Position numbers and translations under genes: made by a program
In this document: in pieces, positions 41,812 to 52,145 of the stretch
Layout: every line of letters starts with the position of its first letter
How positions within the stretch are numbered: the stretch's first letter is position 1
NCBI RefSeq assembly: GCF_024355225.1
Contig: NZ_VCNH01000008.1
Span: forward strand, 2,356,001 to 2,420,000
Direction of reading: 5' to 3'
Length of the DNA: 64,000 nt
From: Roseovarius sp. M141
GTDB taxonomy: Bacteria > Pseudomonadota > Alphaproteobacteria > Rhodobacterales > Rhodobacteraceae
The notes under the pieces: generated by a model
The model's input: the letters and a program-made list of their open reading frames with translations, nothing else
Database searches by the model: none
Told to the model about the DNA's origin: nothing

Positions 41812-42543
41812 TCAGGCGTGCACGATTGTATAGGTGCCTTCCCCGGCCAGGATACCGCGAAAGCCTCCCGGCTCGTCCAGACTAAAGACGATGATCGGCA
41901 GGCTGTTGTCGCGCGCCAGTGCAATGGCGCTGGCATCCATCACCTTCAGGTGCTTGGCCAGCACATCGTCATAGCTGATGCGATCATAGCGCACGGCGTC
42001 GGTATTCGTCATCGGGTCTTTGTCGTAGACGCCGTCGACCTTGGTGCCTTTCAGGATCGCCTCGCAGGCCATTTCATTGGCGCGCAGCGTCGCGGCGGTA
42101 TCGGTGGTGAAATAGGGGTTGCCCGTGCCGGCGGCAAAGATGCAGACGCGTTTTTTCTCCAAATGACGCACGGCGCGGCGGCGAATGTAGGGCTCGGCCA
42201 CCTCGTCCATGCGGATGGCGGAAATCACCCGGCAGAACACGCCCAGCTTTTCCAGTGCGCTCTGCATTGCCAGCGCGTTCATCACGGTGGCCAGCATGCC
42301 CATGTAATCCGCTGTCGTGCGCTCCATCCCCTGCGCGCTGCCCTGAAGCCCGCGGAAAATGTTGCCGCCGCCGATCACCATGCAGATCTCGACGCCCAGA
42401 TCGTGAACGACCTTCACTTCACGGGCGATCCGTTCAACTGTCGGGGGGTGCAGGCCGTAGGCGGTGTCGCCCATCAGCGCCTCCCCCGAGATTTTCAGCA
42501 TCACGCGCTGAAAGGTCGTCTTGGGGGTGTCGCTGTCCGTCAT
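41812..42543 (-). CDS. pyrH: UMP kinase
   Basis: This 243-residue amino-acid-kinase-family enzyme phosphorylates UMP. It has [12 protein letters not shown], the glycine-rich [27 protein letters not shown] and [21 protein letters not shown] (shortened). I chose the ATG at 42543 ([10 protein letters not shown]); upstream in-frame starts would run into the promoter region. It is the first gene of the long envelope operon ending at lpxB. Confidence 0.97.
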   Translation of the reverse strand: MTDSDTPKTTFQRVMLKISGEALMGDTAYGLHPPTVERIAREVKVVHDLGVEICMVIGGGNIFRGLQGSAQGMERTTADYMGMLATVMNALAMQSALEKLGVFCRVISAIRMDEVAEPYIRRRAVRHLEKKRVCIFAAGTGNPYFTTDTAATLRANEMACEAILKGTKVDGVYDKDPMTNTDAVRYDRISYDDVLAKHLKVMDASAIALARDNSLPIIVFSLDEPGGFRGILAGEGTYTIVHA

Positions 42544-42581
42544 GGCTGGCTCCGTCCTGGCGCTGGGGCTGTCTGGCGCGC

Positions 42582-42610
42582 AAAATGTCGCAAACGGCGG
42601 CAAAGTTCAA
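42582..42610 (-). promoter_or_regulatory. Candidate pyrH operon promoter
   Basis: On the minus strand TTGAAC (42610-42605) stands 17 bp from CATTTT (42587-42582). Transcription would start about 30 nt before the pyrH ATG. The -10 matches only half of the consensus. Confidence 0.35.
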
Positions 42611-42654
42611 TCGCTTAAACCGCGCCCACGCTGCCAAGACGGCACGAAAGCGCC

Positions 42655-42670
42655 GCGCGAGGCCTCGCGC
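42655..42670. repeat. 16-bp perfect palindrome upstream of miaA
   Basis: GCGCGAGGCCTCGCGC is a perfect palindrome ending 29 bp before the miaA ATG, in the 156-bp divergent region with pyrH. It could be an operator, but GC-rich palindromes are frequent in this genome. Confidence 0.4.
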
Positions 42671-42699
42671 CTGCCGCCGCACCGCGTTAGAACGCCGCC

Positions 42700-43575
42700 A
42701 TGCTGGAGCATTTGAACATATCGACGGGCGCACCTGTGCTGATTGCCGGACCGACTGCGTCGGGAAAATCCGCGCTGGCGCTGGAGATTGCACAGCGTTT
42801 GGGCGGCGTGATCATCAACGCCGATTCCATGCAGGTCTACGAGGGCTGGCGCGTCCTGACCGCGCGCCCCTCGCCCGAGGATGAGGCGCGTGCGCCGCAT
42901 ATGCTGTACGGCCATGTGGCACAGGAGGCCGCGTATTCCGTCGGTCATTGGCTGCGCGACGTCGCCCCGTTGCTGGAGGGCGGCGCGCGGCCCATCATCG
43001 TCGGCGGCACCGGCCTGTATTTCAGTGCCCTGACCGAAGGTCTGGCCGAGATTCCGCCGACCCCCGCCGCAATCCGGGCCGAGGCGGACAGCCTGCGCAC
43101 CAGCGGCGCATTGCAGCGGATGATTGATGCATTGGACGAAGCAACCCGCGCGCGCATAGATCTGCGCAATCCCATGCGCGTGCAGCGCGCGTGGGAGGTG
43201 CAGCGCACCACCGGGCGCGGACTGGCCGACTGGCAGGACGCGACGCCGCCGCCGTTGCTGCCCCGCGCAGATGCCCATGCGCTGCTGCTGGATGCGGACC
43301 CGGCTTGGCTGAACGCGCGGATCGCAGGCAGGCTGGGCGCGATGCTGGAGGCCGGCGCACTGGGCGAGGTGCGCGCAAACATGGCCCATCTGGCGGCCGC
43401 GCGCCCCAGCGCAAGGGCGATCGGCGCGCCCGAGCTTGCTGCGCATCTGCGCGGCGAAATCAGCCTGACCGCGGCGCAGGAGGCGGCCACCATCGCCACA
43501 CGCCAGTTTGCCAAGCGGCAGCGCACATGGTTTCGGGCCCGGATGAGCGGCTGGCAGCGCATTGCACTGCCCTAA
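42700..43575 (+). CDS. miaA: tRNA dimethylallyltransferase
   Basis: This 291-residue enzyme adds the isopentenyl group to A37 of UNN-reading tRNAs. The P-loop is [17 protein letters not shown], followed by [20 protein letters not shown] (shortened) and [17 protein letters not shown]; the C-terminal [14 protein letters not shown] is typical. It is divergent from the pyrH operon. Confidence 0.96.
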   Translation: MLEHLNISTGAPVLIAGPTASGKSALALEIAQRLGGVIINADSMQVYEGWRVLTARPSPEDEARAPHMLYGHVAQEAAYSVGHWLRDVAPLLEGGARPIIVGGTGLYFSALTEGLAEIPPTPAAIRAEADSLRTSGALQRMIDALDEATRARIDLRNPMRVQRAWEVQRTTGRGLADWQDATPPPLLPRADAHALLLDADPAWLNARIAGRLGAMLEAGALGEVRANMAHLAAARPSARAIGAPELAAHLRGEISLTAAQEAATIATRQFAKRQRTWFRARMSGWQRIALP

Positions 43576-43668
43576 GCTGGCTGATTTTCACTTTCGCAAC
43601 ATTTAGCGGTTTCAACTGGCTGCACAGTCGCAGTACCTTGCCGCAATAGCACCAGAGGGACGTAAGCC

Positions 43669-44457
43669 GTGACAACCGCGCCCGAAATCCTGACGATTGC
43701 ACAATGGGCGCATGGCGCCCCGTGGCGCCTGACCCTGCCGCACAGCCAGACACGTCACGCGCTGATCTGGATCACACGCGGACAGGCGCGCGCGGCGGTT
43801 GGCGGGCTGCGCCGGGGCATCGGGGCGCATAATGCGCTGGTAGTGCCGGCCGGCACGCTGTTTTCATTGGATATAGGTCCGGGCTGTTATGGCCAGGTCT
43901 GCCTGATCCCACCGGGCGGCCCTGCCCTGATGCAAGACGAGCCGGAGCATCTGCGCATCCGCGAGGCGCAGGCGCAGGGCGAACTGACGGCGCTGCTTGA
44001 GGCGATGATGCGCGAGACCTCACAGGCCCGGCCCTTCGCGGACGAATCGGCGCAGGCACTGGCGATCATGATCTCTGTCTGGTTGCGCCGCGCGTTGATC
44101 GGTCAGGACCCCGTACCGCGCCTGACAGCGGCGCAGCGTCTGGTCGTCGCCTATGCGGCCCTGGTCGAGCAAAGCCATGCATCAGGACAGCCGATGGCCG
44201 CCTATGCCCGCGATCTGGGGGTGACGCCCACGCATCTGGGGCGCAGTTGCAAGGCCTGCTGCGGGCTAACCGCTGCCGATCTTCTGGTGCAACGCACGCT
44301 GCATGCCGCGCGCGTGTTACTGGAGGATGGAGATGACGCGATCCGCCACGTCGCGGCGCAGCTGGGGTTCGGCAGCGCGGCCTATTTTTCGCGCTTCATA
44401 CAGGCCCATACCGGCGCCAGCCCGTCGACATTGCGCCGCAAGGCACAGGCGGCGTAA
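43669..44457 (+). CDS. AraC family transcriptional regulator
   Basis: This 262-residue regulator has an AraC-like cupin N-terminal domain (WITRGQARAAVGGLRRGIG) and two C-terminal helix-turn-helix motifs (residues ~165-255; YARDLGVTPTHLGRSCKACCG and IRHVAAQLGFGSAAYFSRFI, shortened). The start is GTG at 43669 with GGGA upstream. The effector and target are unknown. It is convergent with the transglycosylase gene. Confidence 0.88.
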   Translation: MTTAPEILTIAQWAHGAPWRLTLPHSQTRHALIWITRGQARAAVGGLRRGIGAHNALVVPAGTLFSLDIGPGCYGQVCLIPPGGPALMQDEPEHLRIREAQAQGELTALLEAMMRETSQARPFADESAQALAIMISVWLRRALIGQDPVPRLTAAQRLVVAYAALVEQSHASGQPMAAYARDLGVTPTHLGRSCKACCGLTAADLLVQRTLHAARVLLEDGDDAIRHVAAQLGFGSAAYFSRFIQAHTGASPSTLRRKAQAA

Positions 44458-44464
44458 GGTGCGC

Positions 44465-45058
44465 CTAGTTGCCCCAGATCACGCGGACGTAATTGGTGGT
44501 TTCCTTATAGGGCGGCACGTCGCCGTATTTCTTGACCGCTGCGGGACCGGCATTATAGGCCGCCAGCGCCAGCCGCCACGATCCGAATTCGCGGTATTGC
44601 ATCGCCAGATAGCGCGCGCCGCCTTCCAGATTCTGTCGGGGATCGTGCGGGTCGACCCGCAGCACCGCCGCTGTGCCCGGCATCAGCTGCGCTAGGCCAA
44701 TCGCGCCCTTGTGCGACCGCGCCGCCGCCTTCCAACCGCTTTCCTGCTGGATGAGGCGCAAAAAAAGATCCTCGGGCACCGAATACTTGCGCGCCGCCGC
44801 CTTGGCCAATTTCAGGAATTGGCCGCGATAGGCGCCGCGATAGGCCTTGGCGCTGCCCCATTTGGTGGGCGTATTGATGCGTTCGGGTTGCAGGCGCACG
44901 GATGCCTTGTATTGCGACGACGCGCGGTTATCCAGAACGCCGGTCTGCGACTTGAACAAATGACCGCGATTCTTGGTTGACAGAACCTCGGCATGGGCAG
45001 CCTGCGCCACGATAACTGTCGTTGCAAACGTCAGTACCGCGCTGAAAAATCGCTTCAT
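44465..45058 (-). CDS. Lytic transglycosylase, SLT domain
   Basis: This 197-residue exported enzyme cleaves peptidoglycan to anhydromuropeptides. A signal peptide ([20 protein letters not shown]) precedes a C-terminal SLT domain with the catalytic Glu in [14 protein letters not shown], then [13 protein letters not shown] and [17 protein letters not shown]. Only the SLT domain is present, so it is a short, MltE/Slt-like form. It is divergent from ssb and overlaps no other gene. Confidence 0.9.
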   Translation of the reverse strand: MKRFFSAVLTFATTVIVAQAAHAEVLSTKNRGHLFKSQTGVLDNRASSQYKASVRLQPERINTPTKWGSAKAYRGAYRGQFLKLAKAAARKYSVPEDLFLRLIQQESGWKAAARSHKGAIGLAQLMPGTAAVLRVDPHDPRQNLEGGARYLAMQYREFGSWRLALAAYNAGPAAVKKYGDVPPYKETTNYVRVIWGN

Positions 45059-45246
45059 ATGAATACCCGGTCCTGTCCCAATAGAACCCGGTTACCCGAT
45101 TCCGTCCACGATTTCCAGCTTTGCGCGCGCATCCCGCGCCGGATCTTGCCATTCAGCGCCTCCGTCCAACCATTTTGGGCTGGCATTAACGCTGTTCAGA
45201 TGATGTAACACGAAGTCAAATTCCAAGCCCTATCAGGAGGACGCGC

Positions 45247-45756
45247 ATGGCCGGGTCGGTTAACAAAGTCATCATCATCGGTAATCTGGGCCGCGATCCC
45301 GAGGTGCGCACGTTCCAGAACGGCGGTAAGGTGTGCAACCTGCGCATCGCCACTTCCGAGACGTGGAAGGACAAAAGCACCGGCGAGCGGCGCGAAAAGA
45401 CCGAATGGCATTCCATCGCCATCTTTCAGGAAGGGCTGGTGCGCATCGCCGAGCAATACCTGCGCAAGGGCTCCAAGGTCTATATCGAAGGCCAGCTGCA
45501 AACCCGCAAATGGCAGGACCAGTCCGGTCAGGACCGCTATTCAACTGAGGTGGTCCTTCAAGGTTTCAACGGCACGCTCACCATGCTTGACGGCCGCAGC
45601 GAAGGCGGCGGTAGTGGTGGCGGCGGCGGATATTCCGGCGGCGGTGGCGGTGGCGGCTACGGCGGTCCGGATGATCGCGGCGGACCGTCCTCGGGCGGAT
45701 CTTCTGGTGGCGGCAGCGCGCCCTCGCGCGATTTCGACGACGAAATCCCGTTCTGA
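45247..45756 (+). CDS. ssb: Single-stranded DNA-binding protein
   Basis: This 169-residue OB-fold protein begins [20 protein letters not shown] and has [20 protein letters not shown] Gly/Ser-rich linker of about 45 residues precedes the conserved acidic tip DDEIPF that recruits repair and replication proteins. AGGAGG is six bases before the ATG. The 188-bp divergent region with the transglycosylase gene holds no LexA box. Confidence 0.97.
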   Translation: MAGSVNKVIIIGNLGRDPEVRTFQNGGKVCNLRIATSETWKDKSTGERREKTEWHSIAIFQEGLVRIAEQYLRKGSKVYIEGQLQTRKWQDQSGQDRYSTEVVLQGFNGTLTMLDGRSEGGGSGGGGGYSGGGGGGGYGGPDDRGGPSSGGSSGGGSAPSRDFDDEIPF

Positions 45757-45803
45757 TCGGAAATTAACGATACCTTAGCCATGCGCGCTGTTCACTGGCG
45801 CGC

Positions 45804-46682
45804 ATGGATATCGACTTTGGCCCGCCGGACAGGCATGGCGATCTGCCCGGCACCCCGCTACAGCAATGCGGCACCTATGCGGCTGTCATGGCGGCGTTCG
45901 GCTGTAATCCCGTATTGGCCGATATCCACGATGGCAGCGTGTTGCTTGGCCGCGCGCGCGTCCATGTACGCCGCGTCGGCCCGCTGCGCATGGCATGGCT
46001 GCCGCGTGGACCTGTCTGGACGGATGCCGCGACACCTATCCTGCAACATCGCGCACTCGCGGCGCTGCCCCGCGCCGCGCCATGGCGTGCACTATGGGCG
46101 ATAGGCTGCGATAGTGCCGGTATCCGGCGCGGCCTACAGGCGGCAAAAGGCCTTGAAATGGCCGAACTCGACCTCGCGCCATGCGCCACTGCTCGCCGCG
46201 CGGCCCAACATGGGAAATGGCGCAACCGGCTGAAGCGCGCTGAAGCCTCCGACCTTAACGTCACCGCACGCCCCCTGCTGCTGCCGCAAGACGCCCCGCT
46301 GCTGGCGCAGGAAACCGCTCAGCGGCGCAGGCGCGGTTATGCAGCCCTGCCCCATGCATTTACCGAAAAATGGACCAAACTTGCACCCGACAGCACCCTG
46401 CTGCTGACAGCAAGGGAAAACGGCACGCCGGTCGGCTTCATGCTGATGCTGCTGCACGCGCCGGTCGCGACCTATCACATCGGCTGGAGCGGACCGCGCG
46501 GCCGGGCGCTGAACGTGCACAACCTGCTGCTGTGGCGCGCGTCTCAGGACCTGGCCGCGCGCGGTTATACACGGCTGGATCTGGGTCGCACGGATACGGC
46601 GCGCACGCCGGGTATTGCGCGGTTCAAAATGGGGACCGGCGCCGCGCCGCGTGCGGTGGGGCCGACCACGCTTTGCCTGTGA
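45804..46682 (+). CDS. FemAB-like/GNAT acyltransferase
   Basis: This 292-residue protein looks like a GNAT-fold acyltransferase of the FemAB-like (Acetyltransf_6) group. It contains LAQETAQRRRRGY, LTARENGTPVGFMLML (the GNAT core strand) and late YHIGWSGPRGRALNVHNLLLW followed by LDLGRTD (shortened), typical of FemAB-like proteins. The substrate is unknown; peptidoglycan or lipopeptide aminoacylation would be possible. It lies 47 bp after ssb and has no clear ribosome binding site, so the start is less certain. Confidence 0.65.
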   Translation: MDIDFGPPDRHGDLPGTPLQQCGTYAAVMAAFGCNPVLADIHDGSVLLGRARVHVRRVGPLRMAWLPRGPVWTDAATPILQHRALAALPRAAPWRALWAIGCDSAGIRRGLQAAKGLEMAELDLAPCATARRAAQHGKWRNRLKRAEASDLNVTARPLLLPQDAPLLAQETAQRRRRGYAALPHAFTEKWTKLAPDSTLLLTARENGTPVGFMLMLLHAPVATYHIGWSGPRGRALNVHNLLLWRASQDLAARGYTRLDLGRTDTARTPGIARFKMGTGAAPRAVGPTTLCL

Positions 46683-46779
46683 CATCAGCCACCCAATCCC
46701 GCTTGCGCGCCCATTTGCCTCTGGTAAAATGCGCGCGCAGCCTGTAGGGCGCCAGAAAAAACCCCAAGGATTGACCCGA

Positions 46780-48600
46780 ATGGACCTTCGCAATATCGCG
46801 ATCATCGCCCACGTTGACCACGGCAAGACGACGCTTGTGGACGAGCTACTGAAACAATCGGGCGCCTTCCGCGCCAATCAGGCCGTGGACGAGCGTGCGA
46901 TGGACAGCAACGATCTGGAGCGCGAACGCGGTATCACGATCTTTGCCAAGCCGACTTCGGTCGAGTGGAAGGGCAAGCGCATCAACATCGTAGACACCCC
47001 CGGCCACGCCGATTTCGGCGGCGAGGTCGAGCGTATCCTGAGCATGGTCGACGGTGTCGTTCTGCTGGTCGACGCCGCCGAAGGCCCGATGCCACAGACC
47101 AAATTCGTGACGTCCAAGGCTCTGGCCCTCGGTCTGCGCCCAATCGTGGTGCTGAACAAGGTCGACAAGGCTGACGCCGAACCCGACCGCGCACTGAACG
47201 AATGTTTTGATCTGTTCGCCAGCCTCGGCGCTGACGACGATCAGCTGGATTTCCCGCATATGTACGCCTCCGGTCGATCAGGCTGGGCCGATCACAAGCT
47301 GGACGGACCGCGCAAGGATCTGAGCGCACTCTATCAGTTGATCGTCGACCACGTCCCCGCCCCCAAGCAGGTCAAACGGCAGGGCGAAGATTTCCGCATG
47401 CTGGCCACGACGCTTGGCGCCGATCCCTTCGTCGGCCGTCTGCTGACAGGCCGCGTGGAATCGGGCAAACTGAAGGTCGGCGCGACCGTGCAGGCCCTCA
47501 GTCGCATCGGCCAGAAGATCGAGCAGTTCCGCGTCACCCGTATCCAGGCCTTCCGTGGCCTTGCAAGTCAGGACATCGAAGAAGCCCAGGCCGGCGATAT
47601 CGTCAGCCTTGCCGGCATGTCCAAGGCGACTGTGGCCGACACGATCTGCGCGCTGGCCGTGGATGAACCGCTGGAAGCCCGCCCGATTGATCCGCCCACC
47701 ATCACAGTCACCTTCGGCATCAACGACAGCCCCCTTGCCGGGCGCGACGGCAAGAAAGTGCAAAGCCGTGTCATCCGCGATCGCCTGATGAAAGAGGCCG
47801 AATCGAACGTCGCCATCAAGATCTCCGACACTCCCGGCGGCGAGGCCTTCGAGGTGGCCGGGCGCGGCGAATTGCAGATGGGCGTTCTGATCGAGAACAT
47901 GCGCCGCGAGGGTTTCGAGTTGAGCATCAGCCGCCCTCAGGTCGTCATGCGCGAGGGCGAGAATGGCGAACGGCTGGAGCCGATCGAAGAGGTCACGATC
48001 GACGTCGACGACGAGTACTCGGGCGCGGTCATCGAGAAACTTACCGGCGTCCGCAAGGGTGAGATGACCGAAATGAAGCCGGCCGGCGCGGGCAAGACCC
48101 GTATAATCGCGCATATCCCGTCGCGCGGTCTGATCGGCTATCACGGCGAATTCCTGACCGACACACGCGGCACCGGTGTGTTGAACCGCGTTTTCCACAG
48201 CTGGGCTCCTCACAAGGGGTCGATTCCAGGTCGCCGCGCAGGTGTGCTGATTTCGATGGAAAACGGCGAGTCGGTCGCCTATGCCCTGTGGAACCTTGAG
48301 GATCGCGGCCGTATGTTCATTGGCCCGCAGGCCAAGATCTACACCGGCATGATCATCGGCGAGCACAGCCGCGAAAACGATCTGGAAGTGAACCCGCTCA
48401 AAGGCAAGAAGCTGACCAACGTGCGCGCCTCCGGCACGGACGAGGCGGTGCGCCTGACCACGCCCATCGAGATGAGCCTGGAACAGGCCATCGCCTATAT
48501 CGACGATGATGAGTTGGTCGAGGTCACGCCGAACGCAATCCGGCTGCGCAAGCGCCATCTTGATCCGCACGAACGCAAGCGTGCGACAAAAGCGAACTGA
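46780..48600 (+). CDS. typA: Ribosome-associated GTPase TypA/BipA
   Basis: This 606-residue translational GTPase is active in ribosome assembly and stress. G motifs are AHVDHGKTTLVDELL, DTPGHADFGGEVERIL and NKVDKADAEP. The EF-G-like domains III/V and the BipA C-terminal domain (KGKKLTNVRASGTDEAVRL, shortened) are complete. AAGGA precedes the ATG at 46780; the frame upstream belongs to the preceding gene region. A terminator follows at 48643-48679. Confidence 0.97.
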   Translation: MDLRNIAIIAHVDHGKTTLVDELLKQSGAFRANQAVDERAMDSNDLERERGITIFAKPTSVEWKGKRINIVDTPGHADFGGEVERILSMVDGVVLLVDAAEGPMPQTKFVTSKALALGLRPIVVLNKVDKADAEPDRALNECFDLFASLGADDDQLDFPHMYASGRSGWADHKLDGPRKDLSALYQLIVDHVPAPKQVKRQGEDFRMLATTLGADPFVGRLLTGRVESGKLKVGATVQALSRIGQKIEQFRVTRIQAFRGLASQDIEEAQAGDIVSLAGMSKATVADTICALAVDEPLEARPIDPPTITVTFGINDSPLAGRDGKKVQSRVIRDRLMKEAESNVAIKISDTPGGEAFEVAGRGELQMGVLIENMRREGFELSISRPQVVMREGENGERLEPIEEVTIDVDDEYSGAVIEKLTGVRKGEMTEMKPAGAGKTRIIAHIPSRGLIGYHGEFLTDTRGTGVLNRVFHSWAPHKGSIPGRRAGVLISMENGESVAYALWNLEDRGRMFIGPQAKIYTGMIIGEHSRENDLEVNPLKGKKLTNVRASGTDEAVRLTTPIEMSLEQAIAYIDDDELVEVTPNAIRLRKRHLDPHERKRATKAN

Positions 48601-48642
48601 TTTCTGATCGTTATCAACCGATCTTCATCCGCTACTTCAATG

Positions 48643-48679
48643 GTGTCCGGGATAGGAAACTCGGGCACTATTTTCTTCT
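48643..48679 (+). terminator. Probable intrinsic terminator of typA
   Basis: GTGTCCGGG (48643-48651) pairs with CTCGGGCAC (48660-48668) over nine positions including two G-U wobbles. It is followed by TATTTTCTTCT. It begins 42 bp after the typA stop. Confidence 0.6.
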
Positions 48680-49055
48680 GGGGCGCAGTCTTGCGAATGG
48701 CGGGGTACCTTGCCTGCCTAAGCCCCAGCGTACTGCCAAGCAGCGCGAGATAGGCGGCAATCCTGATTCAGACACTGTTCAAACCTCTGCCCTTGAGGGG
48801 CAGAGGTTGCGTCGATTACGACATAAATGGGCGGGGATATATCGATGATACAGACACTGCGCCCTGCGGATTAGGCAAGACCATAACCGCAGGGCTGCCC
48901 ATCCGATCATCTCGCGGCACAGCGGCAAGCAATCATGGCAAGTCGTCAGGTATTGAACGCCGCCTCGAAGGAGGCATAATCCACCCGACGCCAGGGGCAA
49001 AGTTCTGCCGGACAGCCCAAGAGCGCCGCACAAATTCTGCCACCGTTTGGGTATA
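48680..49055. other. Gene-poor stretch with a strong hairpin at 48782-48808
   Basis: I see no supported gene here; open frames on both strands look random. The one marked element is AACCTCTGCCC-TTGAG-GGGCAGAGGTT (48782-48808), a perfect 11-bp stem with a 5-nt loop. No T-run follows, so it is not a simple terminator. It could be a processed RNA end, a protein-binding site or a remnant of a mobile element. Confidence 0.4.
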
Positions 49056-49343
49056 TCATTCGGTCGTTTCGACGATCAGTAACTCGCGCTCTGACGCGCC
49101 ACGCGCATGGTTCAGCGCCTCTTGGTATTCCGGCGAGTGGTAGCAGGCCTCGGCCGCCTCGACACTGTCGAACCGCGCGACCACATTGCGAGGACGCTCG
49201 CGCCCTTCCAGCTGAACAAAACGGCCACCGCGCGCGATAAAACTGCCGCCGTGTTTGGCGATGGCCGGGCCGGCCAGCGTGGCATATTTTCCGTAGGCGT
49301 CCTCGTCGGTGACGGTGACATGGGCGATCCAAAGTGCGGGCAT
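49056..49343 (-). CDS. DUF1330 family protein
   Basis: This 95-residue protein has the ferredoxin-like DUF1330 pattern: DEDAYGKYATLAGPAIAKHGGSFIARGG (shortened), then NVVARFDSVEAAEACYHSPEYQEA. The function is unknown. The start at 49343 lies 3 bp after the alaS stop and uses AAAGGA in the alaS end as binding site, so it is translated from the alaS transcript. Confidence 0.85.
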   Translation of the reverse strand: MPALWIAHVTVTDEDAYGKYATLAGPAIAKHGGSFIARGGRFVQLEGRERPRNVVARFDSVEAAEACYHSPEYQEALNHARGASERELLIVETTE

Positions 49344-49346
49344 GAT

Positions 49347-52010
49347 TTATCCTTTCAACAGATTTCTTGCGGCATCGATGGCGGCTTCGGCCTTGGACGC
49401 ATCGGCGCCGCCGCCCTGCGCCATGTCAGGGCGGCCACCGCCGCCCTTGCCGCCCAGCTGCGCGACAGCCGCGCGTACCAGATCCACCGCCGAGATGGTT
49501 CCGGTCTTGTCCTCGGTCACGCCTGCGGCAACGGCAGCCTTGCCGCCCGTGTCCGCGATCAGCACGACCGCACCGCTGCCGATGCGCGCCTTGTGTTCGT
49601 CGACAAGGGCGGGCAGCTCCTTGCCCGATACGCCGCTCAGCACCTGCGCAAAAAACTTCGTGCCGCCGATCTCCTCGGTCTCGGCATCAGCGCCCTGCCC
49701 CGCGCCGCCGCCCATGGCCAGCTCGCGCCTTAGCTGCGCCACCTCGTTTACCAATCCGCGACGTTCGTCAATCAGCGCACGTACCCGCGCCTGCGCATCA
49801 TCCGGGCGCACCTTGAGCGCGCCGGCAATCTCGGTCAGGGTCTTGGAGTGACCACCCAGATGGCGCAGCGCGGCCTCACCGGTCAGCGCTTCGATCCGGC
49901 GCACCCCGGCGCTGGAGGCAGCATCGCCCAGCAACACGAACAAACCAATATCGCCTGTGCCCGCCACATGCGTGCCGCCGCACAGTTCGATCGAATAGGT
50001 GCGCTGATCCGTGCCCTTGCCCGAGCCATCCTGCCAACCCATCGACACGACGCGCACCTCGTCGCCGTATTTTTCACCGAACAGCGCCTGCGCGCCAAGA
50101 TCACGCGCCTCGTCCGGCGTCATGATACGCGTCTCGACCGGAGTGTTCTGGCGGATATAGGCGTTTACATCCGCCTCGACGCGGGCCAGTTCGTCTGTCG
50201 TCAATGCCTTGGTATGGCTGAAGTCGAAGCGCAGGCGGTCATCCGCATTCAGGCTGCCGCGCTGCGCCACGTGATCCCCCAGCGCCTCGCGCAGCGCCTC
50301 GTGCAGGAGGTGCGTCGCAGAATGGTTCGCGCGGATTGCGCTGCGGCGGTCGTGATCGACAGCCATCTGGACGGCGGCGCCCTTGGCCAATGCGCCTTGC
50401 GTCACTTCGGCGAAATGGATGAAAACGCCCGCCACCTTGCGCGTGTCCGTGATGCGCGCGGCGCCACCGTCACAGGTCAACGTGCCGGAATCGCCCACCT
50501 GACCACCTGATTCGGCATAAAATGGCGTCTGGTTCAGCACAATCTGCACCGTCTCACCCTCCGCCGCGCTGCCGGTCACCTCGCCGTTCCGTACCAGTGC
50601 GACGATCTGCGCCTCGGCGATCTCGGTGTCATACCCCAGAAAGTCGGTGACGCCGCTCGTCTCGGCAATGTCGTACCAGACATCCGCATCCGCCGCCTCG
50701 CCACTGCCGGACCATGCCGCGCGGGCCTTGGCCTTCTGCGCAGCCATGGCCGCGTCGAACCCGGCGGTGTCAACACCGCGGCCCTTTTCGCGCAGCGCAT
50801 CCTGCGTCAGGTCCAGCGGAAAACCGAAGGTGTCATACAGCTTGAACGCCGTCTCGCCGGGCAGGTCGGCGCCGTCGTCCAGTTCATTCAGCGCGTCGTC
50901 CAGAAGGCCCAGCCCCCGGTCCAGCGTCTGCTTAAAGCGTGTCTCCTCCAGCCGCAGAGTTTCCTCGATCATGCCCTGCGCGCGGCCCAGTTCAGGGAAC
51001 GCCTGCCCCATCTGAGTGACCAGCGACGGCACAAGGCGGTACATCACCGGGTCCTTGGCGCCCAGCAGATGCGCATGACGCATGGCGCGCCGCATGATTC
51101 GGCGCAGCACATAGCCGCGCCCCTCATTCGACGGCATCACGCCATCGGCCATCAGGAACGAGGTCGAGCGCAGATGATCCGCGATCACGCGGTGATGCAC
51201 ATTGCCCGGCCCGTCCGCATCAGTGCTGGTGGCATGCGCGCTGGCCTCGATCAGGGCGCGCATGACGTCGGTGTCGTAATTATCGTGCTTGCCCTGTAGC
51301 AGCGCGCCGATCCGTTCCAGCCCCATGCCGGTGTCGATCGACTGCATGTCCAGATCGCGCTGTGTGCCGTCCTCGAACCGCTCGTTCTGCATGAAAACAA
51401 GGTTCCAGATTTCGATAAAGCGGTCGCCATCCTCCTCCGGGCTGCCCGGAGGGCCACCCCAGATTTCGGGCCCGTGATCGTAGAAAATTTCCGAGCAGGG
51501 CCCGCAAGGACCAGTGGCGCCCATCGACCAGAAGTTATCGTCCGTGGCGATGCGGATAATCCGCTCGTCCGGCAGGCCCGCCACCTTCTTCCAGAGGTCT
51601 GCGGCTTCTTCGTCGGTATGGTAAACGGTGACCAGCAGCTTGGATTTATCCAGCCCGAAATCGCGCGTCAGCAGTTCCCAAGCAAAGCGGATCGCATCGT
51701 CCTTGAAATAGTCGCCAAAGCTGAAATTGCCCATCATCTCGAAAAACGTGTGATGGCGTGCGGTGTAACCGACATTGTCCAGATCGTTGTGTTTGCCGCC
51801 CGCGCGCACGCATTTCTGGCTGGAGGTGGCGCGCACGTAGTCGCGCTTTTCCAGCCCGGTAAACAGGTTCTTGAACTGAACCATGCCGGAATTGGTGAAC
51901 ATCAGCGTCGGGTCGTTGCGCGGCACCAGCGGCGAGCTGTCGACAACCCGGTGATCGTTACGGTCGAAATAGCTCAGGAAAGTCGAGCGGATGTCGTTCA
52001 GCGTCGCCAT
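49347..52010 (-). CDS. alaS: Alanine-tRNA ligase
   Basis: This 887-residue class II synthetase starts [17 protein letters not shown]. The aminoacylation core has [14 protein letters not shown] and [18 protein letters not shown]; the editing domain has [12 protein letters not shown] and the CGGTHV zinc motif; the C-Ala oligomerisation domain ends in [12 protein letters not shown]. Length is normal. It is followed by the DUF1330 gene and lies downstream of recA, separated by the recA terminator. Confidence 0.98.
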   Translation of the reverse strand: MATLNDIRSTFLSYFDRNDHRVVDSSPLVPRNDPTLMFTNSGMVQFKNLFTGLEKRDYVRATSSQKCVRAGGKHNDLDNVGYTARHHTFFEMMGNFSFGDYFKDDAIRFAWELLTRDFGLDKSKLLVTVYHTDEEAADLWKKVAGLPDERIIRIATDDNFWSMGATGPCGPCSEIFYDHGPEIWGGPPGSPEEDGDRFIEIWNLVFMQNERFEDGTQRDLDMQSIDTGMGLERIGALLQGKHDNYDTDVMRALIEASAHATSTDADGPGNVHHRVIADHLRSTSFLMADGVMPSNEGRGYVLRRIMRRAMRHAHLLGAKDPVMYRLVPSLVTQMGQAFPELGRAQGMIEETLRLEETRFKQTLDRGLGLLDDALNELDDGADLPGETAFKLYDTFGFPLDLTQDALREKGRGVDTAGFDAAMAAQKAKARAAWSGSGEAADADVWYDIAETSGVTDFLGYDTEIAEAQIVALVRNGEVTGSAAEGETVQIVLNQTPFYAESGGQVGDSGTLTCDGGAARITDTRKVAGVFIHFAEVTQGALAKGAAVQMAVDHDRRSAIRANHSATHLLHEALREALGDHVAQRGSLNADDRLRFDFSHTKALTTDELARVEADVNAYIRQNTPVETRIMTPDEARDLGAQALFGEKYGDEVRVVSMGWQDGSGKGTDQRTYSIELCGGTHVAGTGDIGLFVLLGDAASSAGVRRIEALTGEAALRHLGGHSKTLTEIAGALKVRPDDAQARVRALIDERRGLVNEVAQLRRELAMGGGAGQGADAETEEIGGTKFFAQVLSGVSGKELPALVDEHKARIGSGAVVLIADTGGKAAVAAGVTEDKTGTISAVDLVRAAVAQLGGKGGGGRPDMAQGGGADASKAEAAIDAARNLLKG

Positions 52011-52092
52011 GTTAGGTCTCTTTTCGCGGGATTTTCAGGATACTCGGGCGCTCTAGTGATTATCCGCCCCTGCCGCCCCTGTCTACCGCAAG

Positions 52093-52124
52093 AAAAAGGC
52101 CCGGCGCGCGTGGCGGCCGGGCCT
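52093..52124 (-). terminator. Intrinsic terminator of recA
   Basis: On the minus strand AGGCCCGGC (52124-52116) pairs perfectly with GCCGGGCCT (52105-52097), followed by TTTTT. It starts 22 bp after the recA stop at 52146. Confidence 0.75.
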
Positions 52125-52145
52125 GTCATCTTCATGCGCGCACCC

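Noticed and set aside
47278..48570. Open frame of 430 codons on the minus strand inside typA
   Set aside because: TypA is complete on the plus strand; the antisense frame has no domain pattern.
48779..49143. Open frames on both strands in the typA-DUF1330 gap
   Set aside because: They have random-looking composition, overlap a perfect hairpin and lack ribosome binding sites.
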